Below are positions 1 through 6,460 of a stretch of DNA of 6,765 bases, piece after piece. The translations under genes were made by a program, and so were the position numbers. Where the stretch lies: NCBI GenBank assembly GCA_964617625.1, contig CAZTZL010000120.1, forward strand, positions 1 to 6,765, written 5' to 3'. The notes under the pieces were generated by a model that saw nothing but the letters and a program-made list of their open reading frames with translations, did not search any database and was not told where the DNA came from. The stretch comes from CAZTZL01 sp964617625 (GTDB lineage Bacteria > Zhuqueibacterota > QNDG01 > DSAB01). How positions within the stretch are numbered: position 1 is the first letter of the stretch; every line of letters starts with the position of its first letter.

Positions 1-2
1 AC

Positions 3-116
3 GGGCCTGACAACGTGCAGATGCCCCCGGAATGGCATATTGGCGCCATGAGCTACAATGTGCCAAAGAATGCTGTCCTGAGAATAGGGAGCATAACCCT
101 CCCAGTAAGGGAGTGA
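3..116 (+). CDS. 3' end of an unidentified gene (partial)
   Basis: An open frame runs in from the left edge and stops at TGA 114-116. It gives about 37 residues, including MPPEWHIGAM and a strand-like VLRIGSITLPVRE end. The codons look natural and the composition is balanced, with a beta-type hydrophobic pattern at the C-terminus. A competing frame starting at 32 gives a Cys-rich, low-quality peptide, so this frame is preferred. The family cannot be recognised from so short a tail. Its codons seem richer in G+C than those of the small gene that follows on the other strand. The call rests on reading quality only, since the start lies outside the window. Confidence 0.45.
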   Translation, partial: GPDNVQMPPEWHIGAMSYNVPKNAVLRIGSITLPVRE

Positions 117-194
117 ATATCCATTTGAGGTTACGAAAGGGATTCAAATGTTCGAGTGGTATTTTAAACGCTAAATCAATTGAATCGCGGAGGC

Positions 195-614
195 TTATAC
201 AACGCTTTCAAGTTTTGTAATTCTATGTTCGTGATCTTCAATTTGTGTATCATGTCTTTTTAATGAATGATCAACAGCCGCTTTTTCTGTGTTGTAAGAA
301 TCGATCTTGGCTGCCAGACCGTCAATGGCCTGCATAATGAGATTGAATCTTTTTTCTGCATCTGCTTTCGTTTCGAGTGTAGCTATCTCTGTTTTTATTT
401 TTATTATTTCTTTGATCAGCTTATTCTCAACTTGATGTAGTTCATCTTTGGTGGCGAGTTTCTTAAGTTCTTCTTTAGTGGCAAGTTTCTTAAGTTCTTC
501 TTTAGTGGCAAGTTTTTTAAGTTCTTCTTTGGAAGCAAGTTTTCTCAATAATTCTTCTTTTAGTGTGTCCATATCTTTGTTTGTTAAATGTTGTTTTGTT
601 GTTTGGTTCTTCAT
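195..614 (-). CDS. Small helical repeat (coiled-coil-like) protein, function unknown
   Basis: This gene encodes 139 residues, strongly charged and predicted almost entirely helical, with no signal peptide, membrane segment or Cys. The start is well placed: GAGG (620-623 on the complement) lies 5 nt before the ATG. Residues about 25-61 are four near-identical 9-residue units of the type KLATKEELK, followed by a Lys/Glu-rich helix. The C-terminal half (HQVENK onward) ends in the heptad-like stretch DHEHRITKLE. Small proteins with ATKEELK-type repeats and a similar C-terminal helix are common as hypotheticals in many bacteria and resemble the DUF1640-like coiled-coil group. I infer oligomerisation or a structural or adaptor role, without a specific function. 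It lies downstream of and parallel to ychF, but a 278-base spacer makes co-transcription doubtful. Confidence 0.8.
   Translation of the reverse strand: MKNQTTKQHLTNKDMDTLKEELLRKLASKEELKKLATKEELKKLATKEELKKLATKDELHQVENKLIKEIIKIKTEIATLETKADAEKRFNLIMQAIDGLAAKIDSYNTEKAAVDHSLKRHDTQIEDHEHRITKLESVV
441..548 (-). repeat. Four tandem 27-bp units inside the coiled-coil gene
   Basis: The units are 441-467, 468-494, 495-521 and 522-548. The two central units differ at only one base, and the outer two diverge more. Each unit encodes one 9-residue repeat, so gain or loss of units keeps the frame. This indicates recent in-frame duplication, and the copy number could vary between strains. Confidence 0.9.
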
Positions 615-745
615 GTTATCCTCAAATTCATTTTGAAATAAAATTCAATCTCAAAGTAATATCCATATTTTTAAAAGTCAAGGACTCTCTGTGAAATAAG
701 TAAAAAATGCAAAATTTTTATTATGTCTATAGTCTGTCTGCTATG

Positions 746-809
746 AGATTCCTGGACAAGCTCGGAATAACAAATTGCTGAAAAAATGATATTGTCCCCT
801 TGAGGGGAC
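746..809. repeat. REP-like palindromic intergenic sequence
   Basis: Two small inverted repeats lie close together between the coiled-coil gene and ychF. ATTCC (748-752) pairs with GGAAT (764-768) around an 11-nt loop. GTCCCC (794-799) pairs perfectly with GGGGAC (804-809) around the tetraloop TTGA. No gene is apparent here. The layout resembles the dispersed palindromic repeats found between genes in many proteobacterial-type genomes. Only one copy of each is seen, so the repeat nature is inferred. The second hairpin could also end transcription coming from ychF, although it lacks a U-tract. Confidence 0.45.
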
Positions 810-841
810 GACAGGGGTGTCATTCGACAGGTTTGAACCAA

Positions 842-886
842 CCCTGGGAATTTATATCTTCCCGAGGGCTCCAAGCTTTCGGGAAG
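842..886 (-). promoter_or_regulatory. Overlapping alternative hairpins just behind ychF
   Basis: CTTCCCGA (858-865) pairs perfectly with TCGGGAAG (879-886), and G-T and G-C pairs extend the helix inwards. This hairpin begins 6 nt after the ychF stop codon. The middle segment can instead pair with CCCTGGGAA (842-850) through TTCCCGAGGG (859-868), giving about 9 pairs with one bulged G. The two helices are mutually exclusive. The minus-strand sequence beyond them (ATATAAATTCC) lacks a run of T, so this is not a classical intrinsic terminator. A 3'-end-stabilising structure, a weak terminator or a palindromic repeat are all possible. Confidence 0.45.
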
Positions 887-892
887 GTGAAA

Positions 893-1981
893 TCAACGTA
901 TGTGAAACAGGACTAAATCCCCGTCTTCGACAATATACTCTTTTCCGTGGACGGCCACAAGGCCCAGATCGTGCAGGGCTTTGGCCGATCCGTGCTGTTT
1001 TAGATCTTCGACTTTGATCACATCCGCTTTGATGAATCCTTTTTCAAAATCGGTGTGCACTTTGCCGGCGGCTTTCTGCACCGTCGTACCGGATGGAATG
1101 GTCCAGGCGTGTGTCTCATTCTCATTCGCTGTAAAAAAAGTAATCAGATTCAAAACTGAATATCCCGCTTTCACAATCTTTTGGAGTCCGGTTTCATCCA
1201 GTCCCATGGCCCGTAAAAATTCCAGTTGGTCTTTCTGATCCAGTTCGGCGATTTCTGCCTGCGCTTTGCCGCAGAACGGAACGCAGGCGGCCTGAACCTG
1301 CCCGGCATGCCCGGCAAGTAATTGAACAAGCGGACTGTCTTTCAGATGTGTTTCATCGACATTAGCGATAAAAATGACTGGTTTGGCCGTCAGTAAATTT
1401 ATCTCCCGAATTAGAGTGTTTTGAATTTCGTCCAGATTTAAATGACGGATTTCTTTTTCGGACAGAAGCTGGTCCACTATCGGTTCCAGGGCGGCTTCGG
1501 TCTTTCTGGCCTGAGCATCTCCGCTTTTTGCAGACGTTCGAACTTTGGACAAACGTCTTTCAATGAGTTCAATGTCTTTTAAAATCAATTCGGCTGTCAC
1601 TGTCCGGGCATCTCTCACAGGGTCCAGGTTTTCATAGGGATGGACAACATGGGTATCCTCAAAACAGCGCACGACATGGGCAATGGCATCGACACTGCCA
1701 ATGTGCGACAGGAATTGATTTCCCAGTCCTTCACCTTTGCTGGCGCCCTTGACCAAACCGGCAATATCGACAAATTCCAGAGTGGTCGGTGTCCTTTTTG
1801 CCGAACCGATCAATCGACAAATTGTATCAAGACGATCATCTTCAAGCGGTATAATGCCTGTGTGCGGTTCGATTGTACAAAAGGGATAGGCAGAGGCTTC
1901 CACGCCGAGGTTGGTGATCGCGTTAAAAATGGTCGATTTGCCGGCATTGGGCAGGCCGACCAATCCGCAATTGAATCCCAT
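893..1981 (-). CDS. ychF: Redox-regulated ATPase YchF (Obg-family, OLA1-like)
   Basis: This gene encodes 362 residues, the normal length for YchF, a cytoplasmic translation-factor-class P-loop protein that prefers ATP to GTP and associates with ribosomes. The G1 loop GLPNAGKST is at residues 9-17 and the G3-type motif DIAGLVKGA at 72-80. The G4 position reads NVDE (207-210) instead of the NKxD of true GTPases, which is the family hallmark linked to ATP preference. A helical insert lies around 130-190. A TGS-type domain fills about residues 279-361, with FFTANENETHAW and the FEKGFIKADVI region. Cys35 in AYPFCTIEP matches the Cys implicated in redox control of the E. coli protein. The start is supported by AGGAGA (complement of 1986-1991) and by a strong promoter upstream. 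It is usually monocistronic, or next to pth and ribosomal genes, but neither is visible here. Confidence 0.97.
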   Translation of the reverse strand: MGFNCGLVGLPNAGKSTIFNAITNLGVEASAYPFCTIEPHTGIIPLEDDRLDTICRLIGSAKRTPTTLEFVDIAGLVKGASKGEGLGNQFLSHIGSVDAIAHVVRCFEDTHVVHPYENLDPVRDARTVTAELILKDIELIERRLSKVRTSAKSGDAQARKTEAALEPIVDQLLSEKEIRHLNLDEIQNTLIREINLLTAKPVIFIANVDETHLKDSPLVQLLAGHAGQVQAACVPFCGKAQAEIAELDQKDQLEFLRAMGLDETGLQKIVKAGYSVLNLITFFTANENETHAWTIPSGTTVQKAAGKVHTDFEKGFIKADVIKVEDLKQHGSAKALHDLGLVAVHGKEYIVEDGDLVLFHIR

Positions 1982-2009
1982 ATCTTCTCCTGAATTTTAC
2001 GATTAAAAT

Positions 2010-2038
2010 AATATAAGAGGCTTGCGGCCTATTGTCAA
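2010..2038 (-). promoter_or_regulatory. Sigma70-type promoter of ychF
   Basis: On the minus strand TTGACA (complement of 2033-2038) is a perfect -35 box. It is followed after exactly 17 bp by TATATT (complement of 2010-2015), which matches the -10 consensus at 5 of 6 positions. The expected transcript start lies near 2003, giving a leader of about 20 nt that carries the AGGAGA ribosome site. This suggests steady, housekeeping-type expression. Confidence 0.8.
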
Positions 2039-2109
2039 GATAATTGACCATGCTTTCGCGGATTATTGAAAATGGGCGCAACTGTGTCTATTCATTCATA
2101 AAAATCAGC

Positions 2110-2143
2110 TTGACTTTTAGCCGAAAAAATCGGATTTTATACA
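2110..2143 (+). promoter_or_regulatory. Possible promoter region of uxaC
   Basis: TTGACT (2110-2115) is a good -35 box facing uxaC. The candidate -10 sequences are TTTTAT (2135-2140, 19-bp gap) and TATACA (2138-2143, 22-bp gap), and both gaps are longer than ideal. A weak 4-bp hairpin (CCGA 2121-2124 with TCGG 2130-2133) lies in the spacer. A start here would give a leader of about 145 nt before uxaC. An activator-dependent promoter would fit the poor spacing, but this is speculative. Confidence 0.3.
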
Positions 2144-2179
2144 TACGATTAGATAGAATACATCCTTATTTTGAGTCGA

Positions 2180-2215
2180 ATTTTGATTTTTATAAAATAT
2201 GTTTTTTATCAAAAT
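2180..2215 (+). promoter_or_regulatory. Inverted repeat in the uxaC leader, possible operator
   Basis: ATTTTGAT (2180-2187) and ATCAAAAT (2208-2215) form perfect 8-bp arms separated by 20 nt of T/A-rich DNA. The rest of the 314-base ychF-uxaC spacer is AT-rich with no gene in it. The arms could be two half-sites for a regulator on one face of the helix, or a hairpin in the leader RNA. AT-rich DNA produces such repeats by chance, so confidence is low. Confidence 0.3.
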
Positions 2216-2295
2216 GTTAATTCATCCTTCCGTCATTATTTCATCATTCCTTTTTCAAATTTTAAATTTCATCCAAATAAAAGAAAGATTGGCCA

Positions 2296-3714
2296 ATGAA
2301 AGATAACCTGAATTTGCATCAAGACCGTTATTTCAGTTCCAATCCAAAAGAAAAAAAAATTGCACAACATCTCTATTCAAAAGTAAAAAATCTTCCGCTC
2401 ATCTGTCCGCACGGCCATGTTAATCCTGAATTATTTGTCGAAAATATGCCCTTTCCGGATCCAACGGAACTGCTTGTCATTCCGGATCACTATCTTTTCA
2501 GAATGCTTTATTCTCAAGGTGTCCCTATGGAATCAATGGGTATTCCTCCGCTTGACGGGAGTGAAACAGAAAAAGACCACAGGAGAATCTGGCAGGTTGT
2601 GGCCGATCATTTTTACCTTTTTCGCGGTACGCCGACAGGGATGTGGCTGAAACATGAAATGCACGATGTATTCGAGATAAAAAAAAAGCTGAACAGTGAC
2701 ACGGCGATGGAAATCTATGACCGTATTTGTGAAAATTTGAGAAAACAGGAAAACCATCCAAGAGAAATGTTCGAACGATTCAATATCGAAATATTAAGTA
2801 CAACCGATTCGCCCGAAGATACACTTGAAGCCCATCAAAAAATTAGGAAAAGCGGCTGGAATGGAAAGATCATTCCCGCGTTTCGTCCTGACTCCTCAAT
2901 CGATATATTGAACAGAAACTGGAAGAAAACCATTGACAAGCTGTCAGAAGTCAGCGGCATCGATTGTTCGACATATCGGGGATATATCGAGGGGCTAGAA
3001 AAAAGAAGAGCCTTTTTTAAAGAAATGGGCGCTACTACCACTGATCACGGAGTACATTCTCCGTACACAGTCGCACTGGGAAAAACGGAAGCGGAACGGA
3101 TATTTAACAAGGCTCAAAAAGGCAAGATACTCCTCGATGATGCAAAGCAATTCATCGGGCACATGCTCATGGAAATGGCAAGAATGAGCGTTGAAGATGG
3201 AATGACCATGCAAATCCATGCCGGTGTTTACAGAAACCACAACAAGAAGATTATGGATCGCTTTGGACCGGATATGGGATGTGACATTCCAATTGCGACA
3301 AATTTTGTCAATAATCTTAAACCTCTTCTTAACCGATATGGAAATGACCGCAATTTGAACCTCATTATTTTTACCATTGATGAGTCAACCTATTCGAGAG
3401 AACTGGCTCCTCTTGCGGGGCATTATCCGGCAATGAAATTAGGACCGGCATGGTGGTTTAATGACAGCCGGGAAGGGATGCTGCGGTTCCGGAGGCTGAC
3501 AACGGAAACTGCAGGAATTTACAACACAGTCGGTTTTATAGACGATACGCGGGCTTTTCCATCTATCCCTGCACGACATGATCTCGCAAGAAGGATCGAT
3601 GCCCGTTATCTTGCTGAACTGGTGGCTGAAAATGTGATCGATCCGAATGAAGCTGAAGAAATGGTTATCGATTTGGCTTATCGATTGCCAAAAAAGAATT
3701 ACAAATTCAAATGA
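2296..3714 (+). CDS. uxaC: Glucuronate (uronate) isomerase
   Basis: This enzyme converts D-glucuronate to D-fructuronate and D-galacturonate to D-tagaturonate, the first cytoplasmic step in hexuronate breakdown. Its 472 residues match the family length (about 470). It belongs to the amidohydrolase superfamily. The metal-binding HxH is at residues 39-41 in ICPHGHVNP. MQIHAGVYRN (about 305-314) carries the later active-site His308, WWFND is at 386-390 and DDTRAF at 416-421. All are characteristic of UxaC. The ATG is preceded by a weak AAGAAAGA-like ribosome site. No uxuA, uxuB, uxaB, uxaA, kdgK or uronate transporter lies within the window, so the rest of the pathway must be elsewhere. The next gene, coaE, starts 97 nt later with no terminator between them, so readthrough is possible. 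Confidence 0.95.
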   Translation: MKDNLNLHQDRYFSSNPKEKKIAQHLYSKVKNLPLICPHGHVNPELFVENMPFPDPTELLVIPDHYLFRMLYSQGVPMESMGIPPLDGSETEKDHRRIWQVVADHFYLFRGTPTGMWLKHEMHDVFEIKKKLNSDTAMEIYDRICENLRKQENHPREMFERFNIEILSTTDSPEDTLEAHQKIRKSGWNGKIIPAFRPDSSIDILNRNWKKTIDKLSEVSGIDCSTYRGYIEGLEKRRAFFKEMGATTTDHGVHSPYTVALGKTEAERIFNKAQKGKILLDDAKQFIGHMLMEMARMSVEDGMTMQIHAGVYRNHNKKIMDRFGPDMGCDIPIATNFVNNLKPLLNRYGNDRNLNLIIFTIDESTYSRELAPLAGHYPAMKLGPAWWFNDSREGMLRFRRLTTETAGIYNTVGFIDDTRAFPSIPARHDLARRIDARYLAELVAENVIDPNEAEEMVIDLAYRLPKKNYKFK

Positions 3715-3811
3715 CCAAAGTGAAATATTATATCGGTTGCTGAATTTTATAAAAATCGGATTATAGTTTTCTGAATGACCGCAGTAATACGATCCATTGC
3801 AGGTTGACCGA

Positions 3812-4447
3812 ATGAATATGAGCAGACCTCTGATATTGGGAATAACGGGTGGAGTTGGCTCGGGTAAAACAGAATTTTCGAATAAGTTACGCCTGTTAGA
3901 TGTGCCAATAATCGATGCGGATAGAATTGCGAAAGAATTGGTGAGAGATAACAGGGAAATTCAACAAACGTTAAGAAATACATTTGGGGGATCCATTTTT
4001 ACCAGTTCAGGCGAACTGAAACGAAATGTTCTTGCGAAAAAAGTATTTGCGGACCGAAATGTATTAGATCGGCTTAATCAAATTATGCAGGCTCCATTAA
4101 ATCAGGCACTAAAAAACGAAATTCAATCTGTTGCCAGGAATGTGTCACCGAAACTTATCGGAATTGACATGGCCACATTGTATGAATCAAAAATGGATAC
4201 TTTTTGTGATAAAATTATTGTTGTGGATGCTCCCATTGGGAAACGTTACGACTGGCTTAGAAAATCGAGAAAATGGAACCGGGGAGAAATCGCTGACCGA
4301 ATGCGTATGCAATGGAATGTCGATGAAAAAAAGAGGCGGGCCGATATTGTTATTGAAAATCGGGATGATATTCAGAAACTTCACAACAAAGCACGAAAAA
4401 TATATCGGGATTTACTGAAAGAAATTGAATCTGATACTCCAAGCTAA
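3812..4447 (+). CDS. coaE: Dephospho-CoA kinase, divergent
   Basis: This protein catalyses the last step of coenzyme A synthesis, ATP-dependent 3'-phosphorylation of dephospho-CoA in the cytoplasm. From the ATG at 3812 it has 211 residues, typical of the family. The Walker A loop GGVGSGKT is at 13-20, DADRIAKELV begins at 35, and a lid-type Arg-rich segment spans about 145-168. The late motif with K..RADIVIEN ends near 183. An in-frame TTG at 3797 would add five residues but has no ribosome site, whereas AGGT (3801-3804) is well spaced for 3812. ATG 3818 is also possible. Two usual motifs are altered: the LHP segment reads MQAP (92-95) and the DxPLLxE segment reads DMATLYE (119-125). The kinase fold looks intact, so I keep the call, but a specialised paralogue is possible. 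manC follows after 26 nt. Confidence 0.85.
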   Translation: MNMSRPLILGITGGVGSGKTEFSNKLRLLDVPIIDADRIAKELVRDNREIQQTLRNTFGGSIFTSSGELKRNVLAKKVFADRNVLDRLNQIMQAPLNQALKNEIQSVARNVSPKLIGIDMATLYESKMDTFCDKIIVVDAPIGKRYDWLRKSRKWNRGEIADRMRMQWNVDEKKRRADIVIENRDDIQKLHNKARKIYRDLLKEIESDTPS

Positions 4448-4473
4448 AAATATTTTAAAAACAGGGAAATAAT

Positions 4474-5544
4474 ATGTATTGCATCATTATGGCAGGCGGA
4501 TCGGGAACGCGTTTTTGGCCCAGGAGCCGTGAAGAAAAAGCAAAACAATTTTTAGCAATATATGAAAAACAAACTCTTATCGAATCCACGATAATGCGAT
4601 TTCGTTCCTTCATCGGTTGGAAAAATATTTATATCGTTGGAAAAGAAAATCAGAAAGAAATTTTAAGAAAGCATTGCTTGAAAGTTCCGGATGAGAATAT
4701 TATCTATGAACCTGTTGGAAAAAATACGGCTCCGTGCATAGGCCTCGCGGCACTGGCCATTCAAAAAAAAGATCCCAACGCAGTCATCGTGGTTTCACCG
4801 GCAGATCATCTGGTTCAAAAAAAAACCCGGTTTCAACAATCGATAGAGACAGGTGTGTATTTGGCGGAAAAGAATAATGCATTGGTGACAATTGGTATTA
4901 CTCCAAATCAGCCGTCTACCGGATACGGATATATCCAGGTGGACAAAAAAATAGAATCCGCCGGTCCCGCCGAAAGTTATCGAATTAAGACATTTGCAGA
5001 GAAGCCCAATTTTGCTACTGCAAAAAGATTTCTGGAGAGCGGCGATTTCTTCTGGAACAGCGGCATATTTATTTTTAAAATTTCCGTATTGTTCGAACAA
5101 ATGAGAAAATTACTTCCCGATATGTATGGCCAACTCATGGAAATCAAAAAATATTATGATAAGCAGAATTATCAAGATAAGTTAAAACGTATCTATCAGA
5201 AAATTTCGGCTATATCGATCGATTACGGTATCATGGAAAAAGCAAAGAATGTCAATATGGTTCTGGGCACATTTATCTGGAATGATTTGGGGAGCTGGGA
5301 ACAAGTTTACAGACTGGGATCGAAAGATAAAGACGGCAACGTTATTCAGGGGAGCGTTATTCTTCTGGACACAAAGAATTCCTATGTTTCAACGTCAAAA
5401 GGTGTCATTGCCGTTTTGGGTATGGAAGATGTTGTGATTGTGCAGGACTGCAACGCAATTTTAATTTGTAAAAGAGATAAAGTTGAAGATGTAAAAAAAA
5501 TCGTCGAGGATTTGAAAAAGAAAAAACTGAAAAAATATTTATAA
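4474..5544 (+). CDS. manC: Mannose-1-phosphate guanylyltransferase (GDP-mannose pyrophosphorylase)
   Basis: This enzyme makes GDP-mannose from GTP and mannose-1-phosphate, feeding polysaccharide, O-antigen or glycolipid synthesis in the cytoplasm. The 356 residues form only the nucleotidyltransferase part. The cupin-type phosphomannose isomerase domain of the ~470-residue bifunctional enzymes is absent. The nucleotide-binding signature AGGSGTRFWPRSREEKAKQF starts at residue 7, with Ala where most relatives have Pro before KQF. SPADHL (with Asp111), the sugar-binding FFWNSGIF (192-199), DYGIMEK and WNDLGSW (269-275) all fit the family. AGGGA at 4463-4467 lies 6 nt before the ATG. It sits 26 nt after coaE and 16 nt before the EIIA gene, so co-transcription is very likely. 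The C-terminus is Lys-rich. Confidence 0.93.
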   Translation: MYCIIMAGGSGTRFWPRSREEKAKQFLAIYEKQTLIESTIMRFRSFIGWKNIYIVGKENQKEILRKHCLKVPDENIIYEPVGKNTAPCIGLAALAIQKKDPNAVIVVSPADHLVQKKTRFQQSIETGVYLAEKNNALVTIGITPNQPSTGYGYIQVDKKIESAGPAESYRIKTFAEKPNFATAKRFLESGDFFWNSGIFIFKISVLFEQMRKLLPDMYGQLMEIKKYYDKQNYQDKLKRIYQKISAISIDYGIMEKAKNVNMVLGTFIWNDLGSWEQVYRLGSKDKDGNVIQGSVILLDTKNSYVSTSKGVIAVLGMEDVVIVQDCNAILICKRDKVEDVKKIVEDLKKKKLKKYL

Positions 5545-5560
5545 TGCGTCGGAGGGAAAA

Positions 5561-6019
5561 ATGAACGCACATACTTTGTTAAAATATTTTGATAAAGACC
5601 TTTTTGTTGGAGATTTGAAAGCCAATTCAAAAGAAAATGTACTTGTCGAATTGATTGAGCCATTGATTCAAAAATCTTTCGTTAAGAACAAGATTATCCT
5701 CCTTGAAACCTTAAAAAAACGAGAGACACTGGGAAGTACCGGAATTGGTAAAGGTGTTGCCATACCACATTGCCGTACCCTGGCGGTATCGACAATTCAT
5801 ATTGTTTTGGGAATATCAAAAAATGGTATCGCATATGAAGCAATTGATAAAAAGAAAGTCCATCTGTTTTTTATGATTGTGGCCCCGCCGCAGGAAGAAG
5901 CAAATTTATATTTGCCAATTCTTGGTAAAATTGTTGAAATCGTCAGGGATGCCAAATACAGGCGTTTGCTGTTGAAAGCAAAAGATTTTGAAACTTTTAT
6001 TGAAGTTTTTAACCAGTAA
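5561..6019 (+). CDS. PTS EIIA domain protein, PtsN (IIA-Ntr)/fructose family
   Basis: This is a stand-alone 152-residue EIIA domain, close to the length of PtsN (about 160). The phosphorylation motif GVAIPHCRT contains the accepting His70, so the phosphate relay residue is intact. The upstream LGSTGIGKG and the later MIVAPPQEEANLYLPILGKI segment are typical of this fold. A strong GGAGGG (5551-5556) lies 4 nt before the ATG. Proteins of this type receive phosphate from EI/HPr-like carriers and usually regulate other proteins or metabolism, although some serve sugar transport. No EIIB, EIIC, HPr, EI or rpoN gene is in the window, so a regulatory role is more likely than transport (inference). 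Placement directly after manC hints at a link to sugar-nucleotide or envelope metabolism. The symbol ptsN is plausible but not assured. Confidence 0.9.
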   Translation: MNAHTLLKYFDKDLFVGDLKANSKENVLVELIEPLIQKSFVKNKIILLETLKKRETLGSTGIGKGVAIPHCRTLAVSTIHIVLGISKNGIAYEAIDKKKVHLFFMIVAPPQEEANLYLPILGKIVEIVRDAKYRRLLLKAKDFETFIEVFNQ

Positions 6020-6067
6020 ATATGGTTAATATCTTTTTGATGAAATGGCTCAACCGAAAGGGAAATA

Positions 6068-6409
6068 ATGATGAATAAAACTCAATTGGAATTGTTGGTC
6101 GTATACCAGGATTTGAATCTGATGTTGTTGGAAGTTGAAGAGGAAGATAAAAAAATGGGCTTTTCTGTTAAAGGCAGGGAAAAGCTTCTGAAGATCAGGG
6201 ATGAATTAGAAAAAAACATTAAAATCGATTATATTAGAATCTACCACAGATTGTGCAAGCGTTATAAACGACCGATAGTCCCGGTGCAGAATGAAACCTG
6301 TCTCGGATGTTTTGCGCGTCTACCGACTTCGTACCTTGTTCCCGGGCGAAGTGAAGAAGAAATTTTCACATGCGAACATTGCGGCAGAATTCTTTATTGG
6401 ATCGACTAA
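6068..6409 (+). CDS. C4-type zinc-ribbon protein (zf-RING_7/CdsZ-like), short form
   Basis: This gene encodes 113 residues. The first ~75 form a charged helical, coiled-coil-like region. The C-terminal part is a C4 zinc ribbon with Cys78, Cys81, Cys102 and Cys105 (CLGC and CEHC), followed by GRILYW. PIVPVQNETCLGCF and the LPT segment are typical of the zf-RING_7 family, whose members are usually about 240 residues with a longer coiled coil. This copy keeps only the last part. It could be complete: AGGGA (6059-6063) precedes tandem ATGs at 6068 and 6071, the latter better spaced. The family is linked in some bacteria to nucleic-acid binding or adaptor roles, but a precise function is not established here. 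It is the last gene before the terminator, and 48 nt separate it from the EIIA gene. Confidence 0.85.
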   Translation: MMNKTQLELLVVYQDLNLMLLEVEEEDKKMGFSVKGREKLLKIRDELEKNIKIDYIRIYHRLCKRYKRPIVPVQNETCLGCFARLPTSYLVPGRSEEEIFTCEHCGRILYWID

Positions 6410-6429
6410 ATGAAATAAGTTTTTTACAT

Positions 6430-6460
6430 AAAAAAGGCCCGGAAAAACCGGGCTTTTTTT
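6430..6460 (+). terminator. Intrinsic terminator of the coaE-manC-EIIA-zinc-ribbon operon
   Basis: GCCCGG (6437-6442), loop AAAAA and CCGGGC (6448-6453) form a perfect 6-bp stem, extended by a G-T pair and by the upstream A run pairing with the T run. It ends in seven T residues (6454-6460). It starts about 20 nt after the zinc-ribbon stop. The A-run on the left could make it work in both directions. Confidence 0.95.

Noticed and set aside
122..150. Inverted repeat CATTTGA/TCAAATG with a 15-nt loop, possible terminator between two converging genes
   Set aside because: There is no T-tract on either side and the stem is short and AT-rich. It may be chance.
441..548. Regular repeats as a CRISPR-like array
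   Set aside because: The 27-bp units are directly adjacent with no spacers, and they are coding.
448..636. Plus-strand frame encoding repeated SFLSSSLVA-type units
   Set aside because: It is the antisense reading of the 27-bp coding repeats of the minus-strand gene and has no ribosome site of its own.
815..840. tRNA-like T-arm word near AGGTTTGAACC
   Set aside because: No acceptor, D or anticodon arm can be formed around it.
1640..1993. 117-codon plus-strand frame inside ychF
   Set aside because: It lies antisense to the conserved P-loop region of YchF. The openness follows from ychF codon use, and the product resembles nothing known.
3737..3767. Promoter for coaE (TTGCTG with TATAGT)
   Set aside because: The gap is 19 bp and the -35 is poor, so readthrough from uxaC or a weak start are equally possible.
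3797..3799. TTG as start of coaE
   Set aside because: There is no Shine-Dalgarno before it. ATG 3812 has AGGT at suitable spacing and gives the usual short N-terminus before the P-loop.
4795..5100. 101-codon minus-strand frame inside manC
   Set aside because: It is antisense to strongly conserved ManC motifs and lacks any ribosome site or recognisable family.
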